Part shown: positions 52,845-60,245 of the stretch, piece by piece | How positions within the stretch are numbered: position 1 is the stretch's first letter | How the letters are laid out: the number at the start of each line of letters is the position of its first letter | Position numbers and translations under genes: made by a program | The notes under the pieces: model-generated | What the model was told of the DNA's origin: nothing | The model's input: only the letters and a program-made list of their open reading frames with translations | Databases searched by the model: none | Assembly (NCBI GenBank): GCA_937901895.1 | Contig: CALGTD010000108.1 | Span: forward strand, 18,374 to 82,373 | Length of the DNA: 64,000 bases | Direction: 5' to 3' | Source of the DNA: an uncultured Spartobacteria bacterium | GTDB taxonomy: Bacteria; Verrucomicrobiota; Verrucomicrobiia; Chthoniobacterales; JAATET01

Positions 52845-54106
52845 ACATCCAGCTTTCGAAACTTTCCAACGGCATTCGCGTCGTGACGTGCGAGATGCCG
52901 CAAACACAGTCGGCGACCTTTGGCATCTGGGCCGGCGTCGGTGGACGCCATGAGCCGGAGCGCCTGTCCGGAATTTCCCATTTCATCGAGCACATGCTCT
53001 TCAAGGGAACGTCGCGTCGCTCGGCACGCCGGATCGGTCAGGAAGTCGAGGAGGTCGGCGGCTATCTCAATGCGACGACCACGCACGACCACACCGTCTA
53101 TTACGGTGCCGCGCCGGCCGATCATTTCGATCGTCTCACATCCGTGCTTTGCGACCTCTATCTGGATCCGAAGTTTGCTCCGCGCGATATCGTGCGCGAG
53201 CGGGCGGTCATCGCGGAGGAGATCCAGATGTATCAGGACGAGCCCTCCGAACTCGTCCAGGAGCTCCTCTGGGAGGATCTCTGGCCCGATCACGGACTGG
53301 GCCGGCCGCTTACCGGCACGTTGCAGAGCATCAACCGGATCACGCGCGAAGATTTGATCGCCTATCGGGCGCGGCATTACCGGACGGGCGTCACCGTCGT
53401 ATCGGCAGCTGGAAACGTGCGGCATGAGGACGCGTGCGCGAGGGTCGAGGCCCTCCTCACCGGGCTCCCGCGCGGATCGGCGCGGCGGGCATCGCCGGCT
53501 CCGGCTCCGACCAGCCGCACCCGCGTGCGCATCATTCGCCGCGACACGCAGCAGCTACATGTCGCGTTTGCCGTGCCGTGCTGCAATCTTTGGAGCGAGG
53601 ATCGCTATGCGGTGGGACTGCTAAACGTGCTGCTCGCCGGCAACGTGAGTTCGCGGCTCTTCCAGGAACTCCGTGAAAAGCGCGGACTTTGTTACTCGGT
53701 GAGCTCGAATGTCAGCCAGTATGCGGACGCGGGTGTGATCAATTTTTACATCGGCCTCGACGCGCGGAATCTCGAGAAGGCTCTGCGACTGACGGCACGG
53801 GAATTTCGCCGTTTGCGCACCGAGGCAGTCAAACCGGCGGAGTTGCGACGCGCGAAGGAATACGCGATCGGCTCCAGCCGCATGTCGCTCGAGCGCACCT
53901 CGTCGCAGAATTCGCGCATCGGGTATTCGACGCTCATGTATGGGCAGGTGGTCGATCCAGAGGAGACCCATGCGCGGCTGCGCGCGGTTTCGGCGCAGGA
54001 CATCCTTCGGGTTGCGGGAGATTCCCTGCGGACCTCCCGACTCACACTACGTGCGATCGGACCCATCCCGGAGGATGCACCCATCGCGGACTGGCTGTCG
54101 GACTGA
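52841..54106 (+). CDS. M16 family zinc peptidase
   Basis: The 421-residue protein is a single-ring member of the processing-peptidase class. The inverted zinc motif HFIEHMLFKGT gives HxxEH, and the downstream Glu ligand lies in RAVIAEEIQMYQDEP. The second half has ELREKRGLCYSVSS, the Arg/Tyr pair that binds substrate. Homologues of this size cleave short peptides or presequences; many bacterial ones act on exported or organelle-type signals. It is the last gene of yqeY-ispD-M16. Confidence 0.93.
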   Translation: MNIQLSKLSNGIRVVTCEMPQTQSATFGIWAGVGGRHEPERLSGISHFIEHMLFKGTSRRSARRIGQEVEEVGGYLNATTTHDHTVYYGAAPADHFDRLTSVLCDLYLDPKFAPRDIVRERAVIAEEIQMYQDEPSELVQELLWEDLWPDHGLGRPLTGTLQSINRITREDLIAYRARHYRTGVTVVSAAGNVRHEDACARVEALLTGLPRGSARRASPAPAPTSRTRVRIIRRDTQQLHVAFAVPCCNLWSEDRYAVGLLNVLLAGNVSSRLFQELREKRGLCYSVSSNVSQYADAGVINFYIGLDARNLEKALRLTAREFRRLRTEAVKPAELRRAKEYAIGSSRMSLERTSSQNSRIGYSTLMYGQVVDPEETHARLRAVSAQDILRVAGDSLRTSRLTLRAIGPIPEDAPIADWLSD

Positions 54107-54289
54107 ACGTTACCTGAGATTTCGGCGCTGTGGATCGAGGGCGGCCGCCGGCCCCGGCCTTTTGCAACAGCCATTGATCCGCGATTCCTCCGGCGTTGTT
54201 GCGACGCCTTGTGGCAGCGTGAACGCGATTTCAGACTGCGATCTTGCTGGTCAACGAGGTCACGCAGTTTTTGAGCGTCGCGCGACTGC

Positions 54290-55060
54290 TCAGGCCGAGT
54301 TCCTTTTTGGGAGATGATCGGTGCAATATTCGTTCCCGTCCACTGACACCCGGAACTCCAGTTCCGGATTGGAGACCTCGGTGCGCCCACACGCTTCGCA
54401 GCGATGCAGGGTCGAAACCGTCGCGGGCTGAAACTTGGCACGACGTGCCGCAATTTCACGGGCATCACGTGACCGGCGGAAGAATGCCGGACCGAAGAAG
54501 AGAAGGTAATTACTGAAGGCAATCAGCACGGATGCCAGCACGCCCCATGGGGCTCCGAGGACGGAAAGGCCCAGAAGTCCCGCGCTGATGAAGGCGATCC
54601 ATTTGAGCTTTAGCGGAATGATCCCGAACAGGAGGACTTGCAGCTCGGGGGCGAGAGTCGCGGCGGCGAAGAGCAGGGACGTTGTGAGTGCGGTATTCCC
54701 GAGGGACGGGCCGGGAAAGACGAGTGCTGCGATCGTGCACGCAAGGTAGCCGAGGAAATAATAGACGTTCAATTTGAACGTGCCCCATGTGCCCTCGATG
54801 AGGTCGCCGACCCACCACGTGAACATGAGGTAAAAGAGCACCCAGATCAGACTGGTGGTGTTCGGAATAAAAATCCATGAAACCAGCCGCCAGACTTCTC
54901 CGGAGAGGATTGCGTCGCGGTTCAGCGTGAGCGCGCCAAGATACGCCGGCTGGGTCAGACCAAGCAGAAAGACGAGTGCATTGAACCCGACCACATACCG
55001 GATCAGGCCGGGAATTGCGAATTTTCCGAAGTGCTTCTCTAGCGTATCCAGCAACGACAT
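54290..55060 (-). CDS. Rhomboid-fold membrane protein lacking protease residues
   Basis: The 256-residue protein has about six membrane spans (RYVVGFNALVFLLGL, IWVLFYLMFTWWVGDLIEGTWG, FLGYLACTIAALVF, SVLIAFSNYLLFFGPAF) in the rhomboid order. The WWVGDLIEGTWGTFKLNVYY stretch matches the L1 region. The catalytic GxSG Ser and the late His are not present; the corresponding stretch is GNTALTTSLLF. A C-terminal soluble segment has a Cys/His set (HRCEACGRTEV, then EYCTDHL), a likely zinc ribbon. I read it as a pseudo-rhomboid. It diverges from the DCC/LMF gene across 46 bases. Confidence 0.75.
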   Translation of the reverse strand: MSLLDTLEKHFGKFAIPGLIRYVVGFNALVFLLGLTQPAYLGALTLNRDAILSGEVWRLVSWIFIPNTTSLIWVLFYLMFTWWVGDLIEGTWGTFKLNVYYFLGYLACTIAALVFPGPSLGNTALTTSLLFAAATLAPELQVLLFGIIPLKLKWIAFISAGLLGLSVLGAPWGVLASVLIAFSNYLLFFGPAFFRRSRDAREIAARRAKFQPATVSTLHRCEACGRTEVSNPELEFRVSVDGNEYCTDHLPKRNSA

Positions 55061-55106
55061 TCGGATATTTTAGGGAGATGCGGACGCGAGGTAAGGTCTT
55101 TTCTCG

Positions 55107-56927
55107 ATGAGCGTGAATCGCGAGCGGCCGCTGATGGTCTACGACGGTGATTGCCGGTTTTGCACGCGCTGGATCGAGCGGTGGAAAACGATCACCGGTG
55201 ACCGGGTCGAATACCGCCGTTCGCAGGACGGCCCGTTCGACGGCATCCCGGCGGATGCCTGTCAACGGTCGGTGCAGTTTGTCGGGACGGACGGCTCGCG
55301 CACGGAGCGTGCACGCGCGGTCTTCGACACGCTGGCCACGGCGCGAACCTACGGGCGCATGCTGGCCTGGGCGCACCGGCGCGTGCGGGTGTTCAGCGCG
55401 GCGGCGGATGCGGCATACAACGTGGTTGCGCGGAATCGCACCGCGTTCTCGTGGCTGACGCGCACACTTTGGGGACGGGACGTGCGGCCACCGACCTACG
55501 CCATCGCGTCGGCGATTTTTCTCCGATTGCTCGGACTCGTTTACCTGATCGCTTTCGTGTCGTTTGGCGTGCAGTCGGATGGATTGATTGGGCCGAACGG
55601 AATTCTTCCCGTCGGCGAACTCGTTCCTCATGTTCGTGAGGCGCTTGGTGCGGATGCCTGGTGGCGGTGGCCGTCGCTTGTGCTGGTCGGCGAACCGTAT
55701 GCGACAGTGACCCTGCTGACGTGGGGCGGGGCGGTCTGCTCGGTGCTCATCCTGTTTGGTGTCGCGCAACCACTGGTGCTTGCGGGCGCATGGATCGCGC
55801 ACCTCTCGCTCGTGACGGCGGGGCAGATCTTCTACGGCTTCCAATGGGACTCGCTTTTGCTCGAGTCAGGGTTTCTGGCGATTTTCATGGCCGGGTGGAG
55901 CCTGCGCCCGGGCCTTGTGTTGAGGCGGCCACCGACCCTCGCGCGATTTCTGCTCGTGTGGCTGTTGTTCCGGCTCATGTTCGCCTCCGGCGTGGTGAAG
56001 CTCACGAGTGGCGACCCGACATGGGCGAACCTCACGGCGCTCGATTATCACTACTGGACGCAGCCGATTCCGAATCCGTTCGCCTGGTTTGTGGCGCAGT
56101 TTCCAGGCTGGCTTCAGAAGATTTCCTGCCTCGTGATGTTCGGCATTGAACTCGTGCTGCCGTTCTTCATTTTTCTTCCGCGCCGCCCGAGGTTCATCGC
56201 ATTTGCCGGCTTTATCGGACTGAACCTTCTCATCGAGCTCACCGGCAACTACGGCTACTTCAATCTCCTCACGGTCGCCCTTGCGGTGCTGCTCATCGAT
56301 GATGCGATGTGGCCCCGGTTCGTTTGCGAAAGGGCGCGCGCCGCGGCGCGGGTGCGGTGGAGTCGATGGATCCTCGTCCCGCTTGCGGTCGCGGTGTTTG
56401 TGTTGAGTTGGATTCCACTGGTCAGCGCATTTCGGACGCAGATCGGCTGGTGGCGTCCGCTGGCGTCGGCCTACGAAGCGGTGGCTTCATTTCGGATCAT
56501 CAATGGCTACGGACTTTTCGCCGTGATGACGATCGAACGTCCGGAAATCCTGATCCAGGGGAGCATGGACGGGCTGAACTGGGAATCCTATCGCTTCAAA
56601 TACAAACCCGGGCCGCTCGATCGCCGGCCTCCCTTTGTCGCGCCCTACATGCCGCGACTCGACTGGCAGATGTGGTTTGCGGCGCTGGGAGGCGTGGAGA
56701 ACAACCCATGGCTGCTGCATTTGATGGTGCGGTTGTTCGACGCCGAGCCGGACGTGCTCGCGCTGCTCGACGGCGATCCCTTCGACGGCGACAAGCCGCG
56801 GTTTCTGCGCGCGATGATCGACGACTACCGGTTCACGACATTTGAGGATTCCGACGGCGACTGGTGGACGTGCGAGCCGCGTGGCATCTACGTGCCGGAA
56901 ATCCGCCGGGAGCAGCTCGGTCGCTGA
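55107..56927 (+). CDS. DCC thiol-disulfide domain fused to lipase maturation factor-like membrane protein
   Basis: The 606-residue protein joins two modules. Residues 1-130 are a DCC (DUF393) domain with LMVYDGDCRFCTRWIERW, whose Cys-x-x-Cys is the redox site. The remainder resembles lipase maturation factor 1, with multiple membrane spans: GLIGPNGILPVGELVPHV, the hallmark YGFQWDSLLLESGFLAIF, ASGVVKLTSGDPTWANLTALDYHYWTQP, and a C-terminal soluble part (SYRFKYKPGPLDRRPPFVAPYMPRLDWQMWFAALG). LMF proteins help fold or disulfide-bond secreted lipases in animals. A similar role for envelope disulfides here is inference. Confidence 0.82.
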   Translation: MSVNRERPLMVYDGDCRFCTRWIERWKTITGDRVEYRRSQDGPFDGIPADACQRSVQFVGTDGSRTERARAVFDTLATARTYGRMLAWAHRRVRVFSAAADAAYNVVARNRTAFSWLTRTLWGRDVRPPTYAIASAIFLRLLGLVYLIAFVSFGVQSDGLIGPNGILPVGELVPHVREALGADAWWRWPSLVLVGEPYATVTLLTWGGAVCSVLILFGVAQPLVLAGAWIAHLSLVTAGQIFYGFQWDSLLLESGFLAIFMAGWSLRPGLVLRRPPTLARFLLVWLLFRLMFASGVVKLTSGDPTWANLTALDYHYWTQPIPNPFAWFVAQFPGWLQKISCLVMFGIELVLPFFIFLPRRPRFIAFAGFIGLNLLIELTGNYGYFNLLTVALAVLLIDDAMWPRFVCERARAAARVRWSRWILVPLAVAVFVLSWIPLVSAFRTQIGWWRPLASAYEAVASFRIINGYGLFAVMTIERPEILIQGSMDGLNWESYRFKYKPGPLDRRPPFVAPYMPRLDWQMWFAALGGVENNPWLLHLMVRLFDAEPDVLALLDGDPFDGDKPRFLRAMIDDYRFTTFEDSDGDWWTCEPRGIYVPEIRREQLGR

Positions 56928-56975
56928 TTTTCGCATTCGATTGTCAGGAAGCGGCGAATTCGATAGGAAATCCGC

Positions 56976-57710
56976 ATGTTCCGCCGCATCGCCAATCTCT
57001 TCCGCGGTTTTCTCGGGCTGTTCGTCTCCGGGCTCGAGAAAAACAACCCCGAGGCTCTGTTGGAAGTCGAGAAGGAGAATCTCCGAAAGCAGATCAGCAA
57101 TTACAACGAGGGGCTCGCCTCCCACGCGGGTTTGTGCGAGCGCCTGATGTCGCAGGTGAAAAAGCTCGAAGGTGAGGAGCGCGACCTGCGTGCGAAGACA
57201 TCCGCGCATTTGAAGGCCGGCAATCGCGACGCTGCCGCGCAGTATGCGCTGCGTTTGCAGACCATCGCGGGGCAGCTCGCCGAGAACCGGCAGCAGCTCG
57301 AGGCGGCGGAAAAGACCTACAAGGACCTGCTCAAGGCTCGTGACGTTGCGATCAAGGCCGCGCAGGACAAGATCGAGTCGCTCAAATACGCGCTCACCGA
57401 CATGAAGATCAAGAAGGCGACCGCCGAGATGAACGAGATGGCAGCCGGAATGATCGGCTCCATTGGCGGATCCGGCGACACGCTGAACCGGCTCCACGGC
57501 ATGGTCGAGGAGGAGCGGCAGAAGGCTGCGGGCCGTGCGCGGGTTGCGAGGGATTCGATCAATCTCACCGAAATTGAACTCAAGGAGGCCGAGCAAAAGG
57601 CGCTAGCCGATCAGGCGCTGGCGGATTTTGCCGCCGCAGAAGGTCTCTCGCTCGATCCCGAACCGCCCGTCACGCCGTCGACCGAGGGCGAACGCTCGAT
57701 GGGTGCGTGA
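56976..57710 (+). CDS. PspA/IM30 (ESCRT-III superfamily) protein
   Basis: The 244-residue, almost wholly helical protein begins with an amphipathic helix (MFRRIANLFRGFLGLFVSGL) and then NNPEALLEVEKENLRKQISN. The long coiled-coil hairpin of PspA/Vipp1 follows. Conserved heptads run through residues 30-200, and a Glu/Pro-rich tail ends at ERSMGA. PspA-type proteins polymerise on the inner membrane and repair or shape it. It sits 48 bases after the LMF-like gene and 71 bases before an AAA+ ATPase gene on the same strand. Confidence 0.82.
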   Translation: MFRRIANLFRGFLGLFVSGLEKNNPEALLEVEKENLRKQISNYNEGLASHAGLCERLMSQVKKLEGEERDLRAKTSAHLKAGNRDAAAQYALRLQTIAGQLAENRQQLEAAEKTYKDLLKARDVAIKAAQDKIESLKYALTDMKIKKATAEMNEMAAGMIGSIGGSGDTLNRLHGMVEEERQKAAGRARVARDSINLTEIELKEAEQKALADQALADFAAAEGLSLDPEPPVTPSTEGERSMGA

Positions 57711-57781
57711 TGAGCTGATCCCGGCCAGAGAATGATAGGCGAAACGCCTCCGTCATTCCTCATTCCCGAGCGATTCAACCG

Positions 57782-59431
57782 ATGACGTCGACCTCGCGTG
57801 CCGCCCTTCCATCGTGGGCTGCGGAACTGGCGTTGCTCTACGAGAGCCACGCAACCGGCCAGTTTGTGCTCTACGGAAATGTCGGCGACGACTTTCCCGC
57901 GCCGGTTTCCGGTTTTGGAAGTCTCGAGGATTTTCTGCTCCACTCGTTGCTTCCGGGGTTCGAGGTCGTGTTGACCTACGATCTCGGCAACGGTCTGCGG
58001 GTTGCGAAAGGCGGCAGGCTGTTTTCCGAATGGCGTGGCGCAAACGAGACCGTCGAGGCCAGGCGTGTCCCGCGTGCGGAGATCGAGGCGATCACGCACT
58101 TCCTGCGCTATTGCGCGAATCTCGGAACGCTCGAGCGTAAATGCCCGCAGGTCGCCGTGCTTGTGCACGCGGCGAACCTCGTTGCGCCTTCGGTGCCGCA
58201 GGCGTTGAGCTACGACCTCAATGCGCTCGCGCTGCTTGTCCGCGAGTGGTCGCGAGACGAAGCATTGCGCCGTCACCCGATCGCGTCGTTCCTGCTTTGC
58301 GAGAACCTCAGCGAGCTGCATCCGATGCTGGCAACGAATCCCGACGCCGCGATGTTGCAGGTGCCGCTGCCGGATGCCGCGATGCTTGCGCACACGATCC
58401 GCGCGGAGGCCTCCCCCGAATTGCTCGGCGAGTGGAGCGGACGCGAGGACGAGCTTGCGGGACAGCTGACCGGTTCGAGCGTGAAATCCGTGCGCAGGCT
58501 GCTGCGCCGCAGGCGCAAGGAAGGGGGGGCGATTGCCCGCGCGGATCTGGCCGCCATCAAGAAGAGCCTCATCGAGGCGGAGGGCGGAGATCTCATCAGC
58601 TTCGTCGAGCCGGCACGGACGCTGGACGATTTTGAAGGCCAGCCGGCCCTCAAGGCCTGGCTGCGTCAGGATCTCGCGTTGTGGGAACGCGGTGATCTTC
58701 GCGCGATGCCGATGGGTTATCTGCTCTGCGGTCCCGTGGGAACGGGAAAGACCTACGCGGTCGAGTGCCTTGCGGGAGAGGCCGGTGTCCCGGTCGTGAA
58801 GATTGGGAATTTCCGTGACCGATGGATCGGCAGCACCGAGGGAAACCTCGAGAAAATCTTCCGCATCCTGCGCGCGCTCGGCCGCTGCTTTGTGTTCGTC
58901 GACGAGGCGGACCAGACGCTCGGTCGCCGCGACTCCGGTGCAAATGACGCGGGCCTTTCCGGTCGCGTGTATTCGATGTTTGCACAGGAGATGAGCGATC
59001 GTCGGAACCGCGGCCGCATCGTGTGGATCCTCGCGTCGAGCCGGCCGGATCTCATCGAGGTCGATCTCAAGCGACCGGGCAGGGTGGATGTGAAGATCCC
59101 CATTCTTCCGACGGCGACTCCGGAGCAGAGCTTTTCCCTGCTGCGTGCAATCGCGAGGCGGTTTGATCTGCAGATTGACGAGGAATGGCTCGCCGACTTT
59201 CGAAATCTGCTGCCGATCCGCTGGACGCCCGGTGCCGCCGAGACGCTGGCGCTGAAGCTCTATCGGCAGGTTCACGCCGCAGGGATTCCGCTGAAGGACG
59301 CCACTATTGCCGCGCTCGCCGATTATCAACCGCCCGTTTCTCCGGACGTGATGGAATTTCAAACCAGCCTGGCGGTTGCGGAGGCGTCGGATGCGGCGTT
59401 TGTTCCAGAGGTGTTTCGCAAAAAGCCGTGA
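57782..59431 (+). CDS. AAA+ ATPase with large unassigned N-terminal region
   Basis: The 549-residue protein has a classic AAA core in its second half. Walker A CGPVGTGKT lies at about 316-324, the pore-type loop region at NFRDRWIGSTEGN, Walker B CFVFVDEADQTLG at 369-381, sensor WILASSRPD at 415-423 and Arg-finger RPGR at 431-434. Residues 1-250 do not match a domain I know; they begin with a beta/alpha pattern (GQFVLYGNVGDDF) and may be a degenerate ATPase-like or substrate-recruiting domain. The core resembles FtsH/katanin/Vps4-class enzymes. The stop overlaps the GTG of the next gene by four bases. Confidence 0.85.
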   Translation: MTSTSRAALPSWAAELALLYESHATGQFVLYGNVGDDFPAPVSGFGSLEDFLLHSLLPGFEVVLTYDLGNGLRVAKGGRLFSEWRGANETVEARRVPRAEIEAITHFLRYCANLGTLERKCPQVAVLVHAANLVAPSVPQALSYDLNALALLVREWSRDEALRRHPIASFLLCENLSELHPMLATNPDAAMLQVPLPDAAMLAHTIRAEASPELLGEWSGREDELAGQLTGSSVKSVRRLLRRRRKEGGAIARADLAAIKKSLIEAEGGDLISFVEPARTLDDFEGQPALKAWLRQDLALWERGDLRAMPMGYLLCGPVGTGKTYAVECLAGEAGVPVVKIGNFRDRWIGSTEGNLEKIFRILRALGRCFVFVDEADQTLGRRDSGANDAGLSGRVYSMFAQEMSDRRNRGRIVWILASSRPDLIEVDLKRPGRVDVKIPILPTATPEQSFSLLRAIARRFDLQIDEEWLADFRNLLPIRWTPGAAETLALKLYRQVHAAGIPLKDATIAALADYQPPVSPDVMEFQTSLAVAEASDAAFVPEVFRKKP

Positions 59432-60240
59432 GTGCATCCTCTCCGGGATTTTTCGACTACGTGATCGCAGCGTTCAATGCTCGCCCTGCCGGGATGCCGC
59501 TGCCTCCAAACTGGGCGGTCCTTGGGGCGTTTGCGCTGCTGGGACTGTTGAACCCCGGATTCTGGCTGATCGGCGCAGGCCTGGAACTCGCCTACCTGCT
59601 TGGGCTTTCCCATCTGCCGCGATTTCGTGCGCTCGTCGACGCGCAACACTGGATCGAGAGGGAGGAGGCGGAGGACAACCGCCTCGCCTCGTCGCTTGCA
59701 CAGCTTGATGCGGAGCGCAGAGAACGATTTCGCGCCGTTGAGGCCCGGTGCGACAGAATCCTCGCGGAGCAGCAGATGGACGGTGCCATTTCGCGAATGC
59801 AACGCGCGGGGCTGGATCGGCTGCTCGCCATCCACCTCCGTCTCCTTTTCACGCAGGCGGCAATGGAACGCCTGCTCGGGGAGAGCGGCGCAACCGACGA
59901 ATCCCTCGAAGAGGAGATCCATCGCCTGAAGGAGCGGGCGGGCGGCAGCGGGCCGGAGTTGCGCCGCAGTCTCGAGGCCCAGGTGGCGATTCTCGAACGC
60001 CGTCGCAAGGCGCTGATCGACGGCCGGGAGAAGCTTGCGTTTGCAAACTCCGAACTCGATCGCATCGAGCATCAGATCGCGCTCATTCTGGACGAAGTGC
60101 GTCTTTCCAAGGCGCCCGAGACGATCGGTTCGCAGATCGATCGAGTTTCCGGCGAACTCGATGAAACCCGCAACTGGGTGAACGAACAGCAGCGTCTTCT
60201 CGAAACCGACTTCGAATTTCCCGTGTCCCAAACCCAATAG
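59428..60240 (+). CDS. Membrane-anchored coiled-coil protein of unknown function
   Basis: The 270-residue product starts with GTG (VSASSPGFFDYVIAAFNARP). It has one or two hydrophobic segments at about 28-62 (NWAVLGAFALLGLLNPGFWL and IGAGLELAYLLGL), then about 200 residues of high-scoring coiled coil (EEAEDNRLASSLAQLDAERR, RRKALIDGREKLAFANSELD). No family is recognised. The GTG overlaps the AAA stop (GTGA), and the next gene is five bases on, so it belongs to this operon. Confidence 0.72.
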   Translation: MSASSPGFFDYVIAAFNARPAGMPLPPNWAVLGAFALLGLLNPGFWLIGAGLELAYLLGLSHLPRFRALVDAQHWIEREEAEDNRLASSLAQLDAERRERFRAVEARCDRILAEQQMDGAISRMQRAGLDRLLAIHLRLLFTQAAMERLLGESGATDESLEEEIHRLKERAGGSGPELRRSLEAQVAILERRRKALIDGREKLAFANSELDRIEHQIALILDEVRLSKAPETIGSQIDRVSGELDETRNWVNEQQRLLETDFEFPVSQTQ

Positions 60241-60245
60241 ATCCC

